Shown here: piece by piece, positions 8,598 through 17,220 of the stretch
How positions within the stretch are numbered: position 1 is the first letter of the stretch
Layout: the number at the start of each line of letters is the position of its first letter
Assembly (NCBI GenBank): GCA_023398815.1
Contig: JAEWRW010000020.1
Location: 186,001-250,000 of the forward strand
Length of the DNA: 64,000 nt
Source: Bacillota bacterium
GTDB taxonomy: Bacteria; Bacillota; Clostridia; Christensenellales; UMGS416
Direction of reading: 5' to 3'
Notes under the pieces: model-generated
What the model was told of the DNA's origin: nothing
The model's input: the letters and a program-made list of their open reading frames with translations, nothing else
Databases searched by the model: none
Translations under genes and position numbers: made by a program

Positions 8598-9347
8598 ATG
8601 CCGATCACTGAAAACGCAGAGCGGTACCATGAAACGATGTTTCCGGGTTACCGTTCCACATTGGCTCAGACAGACCCGGAGTTGATCGAGCTCTTTGATA
8701 ACTTCGCCTTTGATGAGGTGGTCAACAGCGACGATCTGGATGACCGCAGCCGCTTTCTGGCAATTCTGGCGGCGCTGGTGGGTTGCCAGGGCATCGACGA
8801 ATTCAAGGCCATGCTGCCCGCCGCGCTCCACTTCGGCGTCACGCCGGTGGAAGCAAAGGAAGTTGTTTACCAGGCGGTGGCCTATCTGGGCATCGGGCGG
8901 GTGTTCCCGTTCCTGCACGCCACAAACGAGGTGCTGGGGAGGCTCGGCGTTCCATTGCCGTTAGAGGGGCAGTCCACCACCACCGCAGAGAATCGCCTGG
9001 AAGCTGGCATTCAGGCCCAGGTGGACATCTTTGGCGATGGCATGAGGGACTTCTGGCAGTCCGGGCCGGAGGAAAGCCGGCACATCAACCGGTGGCTGGC
9101 AGCCAACTGCTTTGGGGACTATTACACCCGCACCGGCCTTGATGCCCGCCAGCGGGAGATGGTCACCTTCTGCTTCCTCGCCGCCCAAGGTGGCTGTGAG
9201 CCGCAGCTGACCAGCCATGCCGCCGGCAACATGAGGATTGGCAACGACAAGGCCTTCCTCATCAAGGTCATCTCCCAGTGCCTGCCGTTCATCGGCTATC
9301 CCAGGAGCCTCAACGCACTGCGCTGTGCGAACGACGCCAGCAAGTGA
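8598..9347 (+). CDS. Carboxymuconolactone decarboxylase (CMD/AhpD-like) family protein, two-domain
   Basis: 249 residues with two CMD repeats. The first is about residues 20-110 (DDRSRFLAILAALVGCQGIDEFKAMLPAAL, GVTPVEAKEVVYQAVAYLGIGRVFPFLHA) and the second about 140-245 (LDARQREMVTFCFLAAQGGCEPQLTSHAAGNMRIG). The family includes gamma-carboxymuconolactone decarboxylase and AhpD-type peroxidase partners, but the CxxC of AhpD is absent, so peroxidase activity is unlikely. MerR/flavodoxin/aldo-keto reductase clusters in Bacillota often carry such proteins. The true substrate is unknown. It is co-directional with the neighbours, with 121 bases to the aldo/keto reductase. Confidence 0.85.
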   Translation: MPITENAERYHETMFPGYRSTLAQTDPELIELFDNFAFDEVVNSDDLDDRSRFLAILAALVGCQGIDEFKAMLPAALHFGVTPVEAKEVVYQAVAYLGIGRVFPFLHATNEVLGRLGVPLPLEGQSTTTAENRLEAGIQAQVDIFGDGMRDFWQSGPEESRHINRWLAANCFGDYYTRTGLDARQREMVTFCFLAAQGGCEPQLTSHAAGNMRIGNDKAFLIKVISQCLPFIGYPRSLNALRCANDASK

Positions 9348-9468
9348 GATGTACTGGAGAGGGTGCCAACCAGAAAGACGGTAGGCTTCCTTTCATGTAG
9401 TCGCCCAAGAATGGCGCGACGGCGAATTAGGGCTATCCTATCAGAAGCAACAACGGAGGAGAAAATAA

Positions 9469-10431
9469 ATGGAATACGCAAAACTGGGAAATTCAGACCT
9501 TCAGGTCTCGCGTCTTTGCGTGGGATGCATGAGCTTCGGCGACCCGGGCAGCAATTTCCACGCGTGGACGCTGAACGCGGAGGAGAGCGAGGCGCTTGTC
9601 AAGCGCGCGCTGGATTTGGGCATCAATTTCTTTGACACCGCAAACGTTTACTCGGCAGGCACCAGCGAGGAATACCTCGGCCGCGCAATCCGCAACAACG
9701 TCGCCCGCGATCGGGTTGTGCTCGCGACCAAGGTGCATTTCAACGAAGGCAAGCTCTCCCGAGCGGCGATCCTGCGGGAGATTGACGGTTCCCTCAAGCG
9801 CCTTGGCACAGATTACGTTGACCTTTACATCATTCATCGCTTCTATTATGACACCCCCATTGAGGAAACGATGGAGGCGCTGGACAGCCTGGTGAAGGCG
9901 GGCAAGGTGCGCGCACTCGGCGCTTCGGCGATGTATGGGTATCAGTTTGCCAACATGCAGCTGGCCGCCGAGCGGAACGGCTGGACGCCGTTTGTCTCCA
10001 TGCAGAACCATTACAACCTGCTTTACCGGGAGGATGAGCGGGAACTGATTCCCATCTGCAGGCAGGGGAATGTTGCGCTCACACCCTACAGCCCCCTTGC
10101 TGCGGGCAGGCTTTCCCGCCCGGATTGGAAGGCTGACACCAAGCGCAGCCAGACCGACAAAGTCGCCGTCTCCAAGTATGACAGTACGCAGGAGACTGAC
10201 TCTGCCATCGTTCTGCGTGTCAGTGAGCTGGCCGAGCGCTATGGCGTCACGATGACGCAGATCTCCCTTGCGTGGCAGTTTGCCAAGGGCGTTGTCTCGC
10301 CCATCATCGGTGCCACCAAGGCCAAGTATTTTGACGACGCGGTGGGCGCGTTGTGTGTTACACTGACGCAGGAAGACATCGCCTACCTCGAGGAACCCTA
10401 CGTTCCGCACAGGATAGTCGGCGCCCTTTAG
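9469..10431 (+). CDS. Aldo/keto reductase (YajO/Tas-like)
   Basis: 320 residues, CGGAGGAG ribosome binding site, ATG at 9469. The NADPH-dependent (beta/alpha)8 fold of the AKR family is shown by GINFFDTANVYSAGTSEEYLG (catalytic Asp and Tyr), VLATKVHF (catalytic Lys) and DLYIIHRFYYDTPIEETM (catalytic His). SPIIGATKAKYFDDAV is the cofactor-phosphate segment. It reduces aldehydes or ketones; the physiological substrate is not evident. It stands in the MerR-controlled redox cassette and is followed after 48 bases by the merR-like gene, so aldehyde stress is a reasonable guess for the inducing condition. Confidence 0.9.
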   Translation: MEYAKLGNSDLQVSRLCVGCMSFGDPGSNFHAWTLNAEESEALVKRALDLGINFFDTANVYSAGTSEEYLGRAIRNNVARDRVVLATKVHFNEGKLSRAAILREIDGSLKRLGTDYVDLYIIHRFYYDTPIEETMEALDSLVKAGKVRALGASAMYGYQFANMQLAAERNGWTPFVSMQNHYNLLYREDERELIPICRQGNVALTPYSPLAAGRLSRPDWKADTKRSQTDKVAVSKYDSTQETDSAIVLRVSELAERYGVTMTQISLAWQFAKGVVSPIIGATKAKYFDDAVGALCVTLTQEDIAYLEEPYVPHRIVGAL

Positions 10432-10479
10432 CCTTTTCCTGTGCGCGCGTCCGGCATTCCATCACAAGGGGGTTGCACT

Positions 10480-10857
10480 GTGACCATCACCGAAGTCTCA
10501 AAGAAATTCAACTTGACGCCCGACACCCTGCGCTATTATGAGCGTGTCGGCTTGCTGCCGGGTGTGCGCCGGACAGCCGGTGGTGTCCGGGATTACTCCG
10601 ACGAGGACTGCCGATGGGTGGAATACATCAAATGCATGCGGGCCGCTGGCGTGTCTGTCGAAACGCTCATCGAGTACGTCAAGTTGTTTCACCAGGGGGC
10701 CGAGACGATCACCGCGCGCAAAAAGCTGCTCCTGGAGCAGCGGGAGCAGATTGTGGCGCGTGTCAATGAGTTAAACGAGGTTCTGGCCAAGCTGGATTGG
10801 AAGCTGGACGGCTATGAGGAACGGATGCTCAAATTCGAAGAAGAAAACTTGAAGTAG
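10480..10857 (+). CDS. MerR-family transcriptional regulator
   Basis: 125 residues from the GTG at 10480, chosen over an upstream GTG at 10441 because AAGGGGG lies seven bases before it and because the family begins with the helix-turn-helix (TITEVSKKFNLTPDTLRYYERVGLL). A GVRDYSDEDCRWVEYIKCMR wing follows and then a long dimerisation coiled coil (residues ~75-125). Metal-binding cysteine motifs of CueR/ZntR type are absent, so it fits the AdhR-like group that answers to electrophiles or redox signals. It likely binds the dyad in the 19-bp-spacer promoter at 7104-7134 and controls its own cassette. Confidence 0.88.
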   Translation: MTITEVSKKFNLTPDTLRYYERVGLLPGVRRTAGGVRDYSDEDCRWVEYIKCMRAAGVSVETLIEYVKLFHQGAETITARKKLLLEQREQIVARVNELNEVLAKLDWKLDGYEERMLKFEEENLK

Positions 10858-10915
10858 CATGCGGTTTTGAGCCATACAAAGAACGAAGCGGCAGCGCCGA
10901 TTGACCCAGAGCATG

Positions 10916-10949
10916 ACCACATCCCCCCTTTGGAAAGGCGGGGTGTGGT
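10916..10949 (+). terminator. Intrinsic terminator of the MerR cassette
   Basis: ACCACATCCCCCCTTT (10916-10931) pairs with 10934-10949 over 16 bp with one mismatch and one G-U pair, and TTTTG follows. It lies 58 bases after the merR-like stop. Confidence 0.7.
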
Positions 10950-11093
10950 TTTGCGGTTCATTCGTGCTTCTACAAGGGCCTGATGGGTTGCGCGGTGAGC
11001 GAACCCTCACGCCCGTCTTGAGGAAAAGCGGAACTCCCTATATACTGGAAAATACATCACCTTCTTGTGAAGATCATTGGGGGACGCGAGTGT

Positions 11094-12392
11094 ATGAATA
11101 AGGATAACTGCGCAAAAACGCCGCCGATGGGATGGAACAGTTGGGACTGTTATGGTGCCTCCGTCACGGAGGAGCAGCTCAAAGGGAACGCCGATTACAT
11201 GGCGAAGCACCTGAAGGAATTCGGCTGGGAGTACATTGTCTGTGACATCCAATGGTATGAACCCCATGCAAAATCCACACAGTACAATCACTTTTACCCG
11301 CTGGAGATGGATGAATGCTCCCGGTTGGTGCCAGCCGTCAATCGGTTCCCATCGGCAAAAGGTGGGACGGGATTCCGGCCCATCAGCGACTACATCCATG
11401 CGCTTGGCTTGAAGTTTGGCATCCACATCATGCGCGGGGTCCCCAGACAGGCGGTTCACGCCGCTACCCCGATCAAGGGGAGCAACGCCACCGCACGGGA
11501 CATCGCCCAGCGCTTTTCCCTCTGCCCCTGGAACACCGATATGTATGGCGTCAACCCGGATGCGGAGGGCGCACAGGCGTATTACGATTCCTTGTTTGAG
11601 CTGTATGCCCAGTGGGGCGTGGATTTCGTCAAAGTAGACGACATCTGCAACACGGAATTCAGCCCGTCGAACCCCTATTCCGCGAAACGCGAGATTGAGA
11701 TGATCCACAAAGCCATTGACCGTTGCGGGCGGGAGATGGTTTTGAGCCTGTCACCGGGCCCGGCTGTGCTGGAGGCGGCCGAGCACCTGAGCCGGCATGC
11801 CAACATGTGGCGCATGACGGGCGACTTCTGGGACAATTGGCCGCAGCTCTATCACATGTTTGAGCGCTGCAACGCGTGGAGCCCCTATGTGAGGGAGGGG
11901 TGCTGGCCCGATTGCGATATGTTGCCGGTCGGACACATTGGCATCAATACCCCCGGCCACGACGGGCAGGCGAGAGTCACCAACTTCACCCGGGATGAGC
12001 AGATCACCATGATGACCCTGTGGTGCATCTTCCGCTCCCCGTTGATGCTGGGCGCGGAGCTCCGGGACAACGACGCGTGGACGCTGTCGTTGCTGACCAA
12101 CCCGGAAGTGCTGCGCTTGCTGAAGCACTCCCATGGGGCAAAGCAAGTCCTGCGCACCGAGGATACTGTTGTGTGGGCCAGCAACGATGAAGACGGCAGC
12201 AAGTACGTCGCCTTCTTCAATACGTCCTTCAGCCCCACGCAGCCGGAGGTGCCCTTTATGAATCTGGGGCTTGCCGGCACCTATCGCGCGAGGGATCTAT
12301 GGACCCATGAGGACATGGGCACATTCACCGGAAGGGTGGGGGTGCCGGTGAACACCCACGGCGCACGCATTCTGAAACTGACCAAGGTGTAG
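11094..12392 (+). CDS. Glycoside hydrolase family 27 (alpha-galactosidase or beta-L-arabinopyranosidase)
   Basis: 432 residues from the ATG at 11094, with TTGGGGGA upstream and the GH27 N-terminal motif (TPPMGWNSWDCYG) close to the start. VDFVKVDDIC carries the nucleophile Asp and WRMTGDFWDNW the acid/base Asp of the family. GHIGINTPGHDGQARVTNFTRDEQ and MTLWCIFRSPLMLGAELRDND are further clan-D signatures. The last ~80 residues form the usual C-terminal beta-sandwich. Without a signal peptide it should be cytoplasmic and remove terminal alpha-galactose or beta-L-arabinopyranose from imported oligosaccharides. GH43 and GH127 genes next door favour arabinogalactan- or arabinoxylan-type substrates. 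The GH43 gene starts 36 bases downstream. Confidence 0.88.
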   Translation: MNKDNCAKTPPMGWNSWDCYGASVTEEQLKGNADYMAKHLKEFGWEYIVCDIQWYEPHAKSTQYNHFYPLEMDECSRLVPAVNRFPSAKGGTGFRPISDYIHALGLKFGIHIMRGVPRQAVHAATPIKGSNATARDIAQRFSLCPWNTDMYGVNPDAEGAQAYYDSLFELYAQWGVDFVKVDDICNTEFSPSNPYSAKREIEMIHKAIDRCGREMVLSLSPGPAVLEAAEHLSRHANMWRMTGDFWDNWPQLYHMFERCNAWSPYVREGCWPDCDMLPVGHIGINTPGHDGQARVTNFTRDEQITMMTLWCIFRSPLMLGAELRDNDAWTLSLLTNPEVLRLLKHSHGAKQVLRTEDTVVWASNDEDGSKYVAFFNTSFSPTQPEVPFMNLGLAGTYRARDLWTHEDMGTFTGRVGVPVNTHGARILKLTKV

Positions 12393-12428
12393 TGTCAGAG
12401 GATTACGCAGGAAGCGAAAGGAGAGGGA

Positions 12429-13928
12429 ATGATGAAATACGACAATCCTGTCATTAAGGGGTTCTACCCAGACCCCAGCGCATGCAAGGTGGGCGACACC
12501 TATTATCTGGTGTGCAGTTCCTTCCAGTATTTCCCCGGCGTGCCGCTGTTTGAGAGTCGGGATCTGGTCAACTGGAAGCAAATCGGACACTGCCTGACGC
12601 GCAAGAGCCAGGTGCAGCTTGAGGTGGACAGCTCCGGTGGGGTGTTTGCGCCAACCATCCGGCACAACAACGGTCGGTTTTACATGACGACCACCAACAA
12701 CACCACGCAGCAGAATTTCTATGTGTGGACGGATGACATCTACGACGAATGGTCGGAGCCGATCTTTGTGGACCAAGGTGGGATTGACCCCTCCCTGTTT
12801 TTTGAGGACGGTAAGACGTACTTCATGAGCAATGGAGCCGATGACAACGGGGTTGCCGGCATTGTGCAATGCGAAATCAACGTCGAAACGGGGGAAAAGC
12901 TTGCACCCAGCCGAACCATCTGGCAGGGGACAGGAGGCCGGTACCTGGAAAGCCCGCACCTCTATCGGATCAACGGGCTCTATTACCTCATGGCCGCCGA
13001 GGGAGGAACCGAATATGGGCACATGGTGACCTATGCCCGTGGGCAATCGCCCTATGGCCCCTTTGAGGCATACGCGCACAACCCTGTGCTTACCAACCGG
13101 AATTTGGGTGGCTACGAAATACAGGGCGTGGGCCATGGCGACCTGGTGCAGGACGCCGCGGGCAATTGGTGGATGCTCCATCTTGCGTTCCGCCAGATTG
13201 GCCGCTGGGCGACCTTTCATCACCTTGGGCGCGAGGTGTTTCTCGTCCCCGTTGCCTTTGACGAGGAAGGCTGGTTCACCGCCGGCAGTAATGGCGTCAC
13301 CGTCAAGTCGTTTGAGGTGCCGGGCACGGGTGCCGGTGTCGTGCAGCAGGAGAAGGGCTGTGAGACCTTTGAAAACACCCAATGGGACAAGGACTGGTGC
13401 TATCTGCGCCATCCCCTTTTGGAGAACTACCGCCTTGAGGCCGATCGGCTGATCCTCCGGGGAACCGATGTTTCGCTGGATGCCGTCGCGTCTCCTACCT
13501 TCCTGGGCTTGCGACAGAAGGATTTCAACGGTTGCCTTTGCTGCGATGTTCGCATTGACGGTGGGGAAGCCGGCATCACCCTGTACATGGACGAAAACCA
13601 CCATTATGACCTGGCCATCCGCAAGACCGAGGCCGGGCTGGAAGCCATTGAACGGCTCAATGTCGGCGACATCAAATCCATAGAGGGGCGGGAGTCCATC
13701 GGGAACGGTACGGCCACGTTGGTCGTTCACATGCACAACGACCATTACCGCTTTGCGGTGGTCGCCGATGGCAAGGAGATCCCCCTGGGCAGGGCGCAGA
13801 CCCGGTATCTGTCTACGGAGGTTGCCGGTGGATTTACGGGCGTGGTCATCGGCCTGTATGCCTATGGCGAGGGTAATTCCGCGGAGTTTACCAAGTTCAA
13901 ATGTGAATACGCTGATCTGGACGAGTAG
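12429..13928 (+). CDS. Glycoside hydrolase family 43 (beta-xylosidase / alpha-L-arabinofuranosidase type)
   Basis: 499 residues, GAAAGGAGAGGG ribosome binding site, ATG ATG at 12429 with either codon usable. The five-bladed propeller (residues ~1-300) shows the general base Asp in GFYPDPSACK, the pKa-modulating Asp in GGIDPSLFF and the acid Glu in YLESPHLYR. The C-terminal ~190 residues are an XynB_C2-like beta-sandwich (YLRHPLLENYRLEADRLILRG), as in GH43 subfamily 11 and relatives. No signal peptide is present. It likely cleaves xylose or arabinofuranose from short oligosaccharides in the cytoplasm and is coexpressed with the GH27 gene. Confidence 0.9.
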   Translation: MMKYDNPVIKGFYPDPSACKVGDTYYLVCSSFQYFPGVPLFESRDLVNWKQIGHCLTRKSQVQLEVDSSGGVFAPTIRHNNGRFYMTTTNNTTQQNFYVWTDDIYDEWSEPIFVDQGGIDPSLFFEDGKTYFMSNGADDNGVAGIVQCEINVETGEKLAPSRTIWQGTGGRYLESPHLYRINGLYYLMAAEGGTEYGHMVTYARGQSPYGPFEAYAHNPVLTNRNLGGYEIQGVGHGDLVQDAAGNWWMLHLAFRQIGRWATFHHLGREVFLVPVAFDEEGWFTAGSNGVTVKSFEVPGTGAGVVQQEKGCETFENTQWDKDWCYLRHPLLENYRLEADRLILRGTDVSLDAVASPTFLGLRQKDFNGCLCCDVRIDGGEAGITLYMDENHHYDLAIRKTEAGLEAIERLNVGDIKSIEGRESIGNGTATLVVHMHNDHYRFAVVADGKEIPLGRAQTRYLSTEVAGGFTGVVIGLYAYGEGNSAEFTKFKCEYADLDE

Positions 13929-14033
13929 GAGGACAATACCGGAGAAGCATTCTAAGCCCTGAGCCATAGTGCGAAGCCGCGAACGTGAAGAGCAAACGCG
14001 TGCGGCGTATCTGGCAGGGCACAAGCGCTAAGA

Positions 14034-14071
14034 AAAGTGCATTTGGCGTGAATCCGCGCCAAATGCACTTT
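14034..14071. terminator. Bidirectional terminator between convergent GH43 and GH127 genes
   Basis: A perfect 15-bp stem (AAAGTGCATTTGGCG at 14034-14048 with 14057-14071) has an 8-base loop. A/T-rich feet on both sides give short U runs on either strand. Confidence 0.75.
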
Positions 14072-14129
14072 GCTTTCCGTCGTCAAGTTTTGAGAGCGCC
14101 GGTGACGGTGGCCAATGGGGGCGTTGCGG

Positions 14130-16052
14130 TCATGTGGTGGCTTCCGGCAGCCACACACGCATTTGGCTCAACCCCCGGTTGCTCCACGCGTAGTAGGGGA
14201 TCAGCGTGACCCGGCGGGCATGCTGCTTGGCCCGCTGGGTGGAATACAGCGCATCGCCGGCCTCAAGCCCAACTCCCTCCACGATAACCTTGGTCATGCC
14301 GTTGAGTTCATTGGATGGGAGCAACTCCACCGGCGAATCCGGCTGAACCTGCAGGCACAGCACATCCTCGTCGTTGTCAACGCCCTCGGCGCAGTAGACC
14401 AGCGGCCCTCGGGTGAAGGCGACCCTTCCGCTGTCCGCGCTGACTTTGCTTGAGGCGTACACCCGCTTGACGCCTAGATCGAACGTCACAACCACTTCAT
14501 CGCTCGCGGTGAACGAGTGGGTCAGATAGGCATAGCCATTGCGAATTTCGCAGTCGATGGTCTTACCATTGAGCGTGATGGCGGTCTGGTCACTCCACGC
14601 GGGCATCCGGATAGCGATGGTCAGTGCCATGCTTTCTTTGGTTGGCACAAAGCGGTAGGTCACCGTGCCTTCGCTGGGGTAGGCGGTGGAAACATGGATC
14701 TTGCCGCCCACCGAGTCTGACATATCAAGCGTACCACCCATGAAGAGGTGGGAATAGACGACGTCGCCCTCCTGTCCCCAGGCATAGCGGCCGATGGAGG
14801 AGAGTAGGCGCGCCACATTGGGCGGGCAGCAGGCGCAGGCAAACCACCGGGGCCGCTGGGGCAGGGCGTGGCGGTGGGTGATGGCCTGCCCGGAGATGCC
14901 GGGGAGGGCCTCCAACGGGTTGACATAGAAGAAACGGGTGCCATCGAGCTGCATACCGGCCAAGACGCAATTGTACAGCGCGCGCTCCATCACGTCTGCA
15001 TATTCGCCGTTTTTCTCCAGCTCCAGCATCTTGCGGGCGAAGAAGATAAGCCCGATGGACGCGCAGGTCTCGGCATAGGCGGTGTCGTTTGGCAGGTGAT
15101 AATCCTTGGTGAACGCCTCGCCCTCATAGGCCGAACCGATGGCTCCGGTGATGTACATTCTGCGCTGGGTGATATTGCGCCAAAGCGTCCGGCAGGCCTC
15201 GTACAGGCTTCTGTCGTTGGTCTCGGCGGCAACGTCGGCCATACCGGTGTAAAGATACACCGCGCGTACCGCGTGCCCCACGGCCTGGGTCTGCTGCCGC
15301 ACGGGCAGGTGGTTTTGGGTGTACTCCTTGTTGGTGCAGTCGTTACCCCAGATCGTCCAGTTGTGCCTCTGGCTCTCTTTGATGAAATACTCGCTGTCCA
15401 CCCCTCTGGTGTTGATGAAGTGTTCCGCCAATTGCTTGTATTTTGTGTCCTGCGTGCGGCGGTACAGGCGCATCAATGCCAGTTCCACCTCGGGGTGGCC
15501 GGGGTATCCCTCGGTTTCCTCCACCACAAAGCGCTGGTAGATGTGGTCAGCCATGCGGCACATGATGTCCAGCAATTTCGTCTTGCCGGTGCAGTCGGCA
15601 TACGCCACCGCGGCCTCCATCATGTGGCCGGCGCAATATAGTTCGTGTGCCTCTTCGAGGTTTGTCCACCGCTTGTCCGGGGCCTTTACGGTGAAGTAGG
15701 TGTTGAGATACCCATCCGGGTGCTGCGCCCGGCCGATGAGGTCAATGATGGCATCGCAGCGCCGTTCCAGCTCCGGGTCCGGTTGGAGGTGCAGGGAATA
15801 GGCCGCCGCCTCCAACCACTTGGCCACATCGCTGTCCTGGAACACCATTCCATAGAATTCCCCATCGTTGGCACCACTCTCCATGACCTTAGCGGCGGCT
15901 CTGAAGTTTTCAATGGCGTGGCTTTTGGCGGCGCCTTCGATTTCGTCGTTGAGAACCTTCTCCTGATAGGGGATGACGGTATCCTTGACCAAATCGATGT
16001 AGCGGCCCAGAAAGGAATCGTCCACACGAAATTGCTTGAGCAAATCATTCAT
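14130..16052 (-). CDS. Glycoside hydrolase family 127 (beta-L-arabinofuranosidase)
   Basis: 640 residues from the ATG at 16052 (AAGAGGAGGC upstream). This is the length of HypBA1-type GH127 enzymes, which release beta-L-arabinofuranose from plant glycoproteins and arabinans. The (alpha/alpha)6 barrel holds the known active site: acid/base Glu in YEGEAFTKD (about residue 310), zinc ligands Glu and Cys in YAETCAS (about 327 and 329), and the nucleophile/ligand cysteine pair in ACACCPPN (about 407-408), with spacings that match HypBA1. Beta-sandwich domains follow to residue 640. No signal peptide. It lies directly downstream of the AraC-type regulator on the same strand and convergent to GH27-GH43. 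Confidence 0.92.
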   Translation of the reverse strand: MNDLLKQFRVDDSFLGRYIDLVKDTVIPYQEKVLNDEIEGAAKSHAIENFRAAAKVMESGANDGEFYGMVFQDSDVAKWLEAAAYSLHLQPDPELERRCDAIIDLIGRAQHPDGYLNTYFTVKAPDKRWTNLEEAHELYCAGHMMEAAVAYADCTGKTKLLDIMCRMADHIYQRFVVEETEGYPGHPEVELALMRLYRRTQDTKYKQLAEHFINTRGVDSEYFIKESQRHNWTIWGNDCTNKEYTQNHLPVRQQTQAVGHAVRAVYLYTGMADVAAETNDRSLYEACRTLWRNITQRRMYITGAIGSAYEGEAFTKDYHLPNDTAYAETCASIGLIFFARKMLELEKNGEYADVMERALYNCVLAGMQLDGTRFFYVNPLEALPGISGQAITHRHALPQRPRWFACACCPPNVARLLSSIGRYAWGQEGDVVYSHLFMGGTLDMSDSVGGKIHVSTAYPSEGTVTYRFVPTKESMALTIAIRMPAWSDQTAITLNGKTIDCEIRNGYAYLTHSFTASDEVVVTFDLGVKRVYASSKVSADSGRVAFTRGPLVYCAEGVDNDEDVLCLQVQPDSPVELLPSNELNGMTKVIVEGVGLEAGDALYSTQRAKQHARRVTLIPYYAWSNRGLSQMRVWLPEATT

Positions 16053-16155
16053 GGTTTCCGGCCTCCTCTTTTGGTGTGCAGCTGTAATATATTCTGCCCG
16101 AGAGGCGACTGGAATGGAGAATTGGCTTCTCCGCATGGAGGATTGGCCGAAATGG

Positions 16156-17034
16156 CTAGGTTTTGGGAACGTAGGCGTCTCTGAACTTTTTGGGGGAGAG
16201 GCCTTTCTCTCGGCGAAAGGTTTTGCTGAAGTAAAACGCATCGTAAAACCCGGTGGAGGCGGCAATCTCGGCCATGGGCCATTCGGTCTCGCACAGTAGC
16301 TTCACGGCCTTTTGCATCCGCAGCATCAATTGGTACTCTTTGATGGTCATCCCGGTTTTCGCCTTGAACAACGTGCCAGCGTATTTGTACGATACTCCGA
16401 CCTCACGTTCCAGCTCTTCCGCCGCAAAGGGCTTGCATGCGCTTTGCTGCAAGAAATGGATGACTTTCTCTGCAACAGTCCCATTGTGCATATCGGCAGC
16501 GTTCCCATTGGCAAGTTCAATGCTGTGCAGCAGGATTTCCCACATCAAAAGGTTGAGCCTGACCAAATCTGCCCCATGGGCGGACTTGAACAGTTGTATT
16601 AGTCGCTCCATCTCCTTCTGCAGCCCACACGCCGGTGGCACCTGCAGAAGCTTCGGCAGAGTGAGGATGCCCCGATGGTCGCCAAGGGGAATCGTGCTTC
16701 GCTCCCGATAGGGGTTCGTATCACTCAGCGGCTCCCTGCCGTCCTCCGCCGCAGCGCAGTGGAAGTGAGCGTAATACCAGGAGGTTCCCTCCAGAAAGGG
16801 CTTGACGCCCCAATGGTGGATGCCGGCTTTTAGGAAGAAAAGTGACCCCGGTACCAGTTCATACGCCGTGCTGTCTTCGATGATCTCCATTCCACCTTTT
16901 TGCAGGTAGATGATGACGTTGAAATCGACGACGCGGTCGCGGTGGACGATCGGCTTGAGAGCCCGCCCAAAATCCGCCTCGATGACCAGCGGCATGGAGT
17001 CACACGGGATTTGACACAGATGAGGGTGAGACAT
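16156..17034 (-). CDS. AraC-family transcriptional regulator with cupin sensor domain
   Basis: 292 residues from the ATG at 17034, preceded by GCCGGAGGAA. The N-terminal ~150 residues form a cupin-type sugar-sensing domain (VIIYLQKGGMEIIEDSTAYELVPGSLFFLKAGIHHWG). The C-terminal ~100 residues carry two AraC helix-turn-helix motifs (CKPFAAEELEREVGVSYKYAGTLFKAKTG and WPMAEIAASTGFYDAFYFSKTFRREKGLSPKKFR). It sits 103 bases before the GH127 gene on the same strand and is the probable local regulator of GH127, and perhaps of the convergent GH27-GH43 pair, in answer to arabinose-containing sugars. The inducer is inferred from context. Confidence 0.9.
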   Translation of the reverse strand: MSHPHLCQIPCDSMPLVIEADFGRALKPIVHRDRVVDFNVIIYLQKGGMEIIEDSTAYELVPGSLFFLKAGIHHWGVKPFLEGTSWYYAHFHCAAAEDGREPLSDTNPYRERSTIPLGDHRGILTLPKLLQVPPACGLQKEMERLIQLFKSAHGADLVRLNLLMWEILLHSIELANGNAADMHNGTVAEKVIHFLQQSACKPFAAEELEREVGVSYKYAGTLFKAKTGMTIKEYQLMLRMQKAVKLLCETEWPMAEIAASTGFYDAFYFSKTFRREKGLSPKKFRDAYVPKT

Positions 17035-17151
17035 GCATTCCTCCGGCAGCGTCTGTACTATTGTTTCAATATACCATACTGTCTGCTCCATTTGGACTAA
17101 ACAATCAGAGCAAGCAGACAACAGCGGCGGGTGGGAGGGTGGGATACAATG

Positions 17152-17192
17152 CCATCAGCCGGAGGTTGCGCTCGCAACGCTACGGCTGATGG
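17152..17192. other. Nested inverted repeat between the envelope operon and the AraC gene
   Basis: CCATCAGCCG (17152-17161) pairs with 17183-17192, and inside it GTTGCG (17165-17170) pairs with CGCAAC (17173-17178). It is 28 bases past the stop of the small membrane protein gene on the - strand. No U-run follows on that strand, so its role as terminator is uncertain. Confidence 0.4.
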
Positions 17193-17220
17193 GAAAAAGC
17201 GTCTGCTGTGTCCTATGGGG

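Noticed and set aside
12297..14024. 575-codon - strand frame opposite GH43
   Set aside because: Antisense shadow; the + strand frame has all GH43 catalytic residues.
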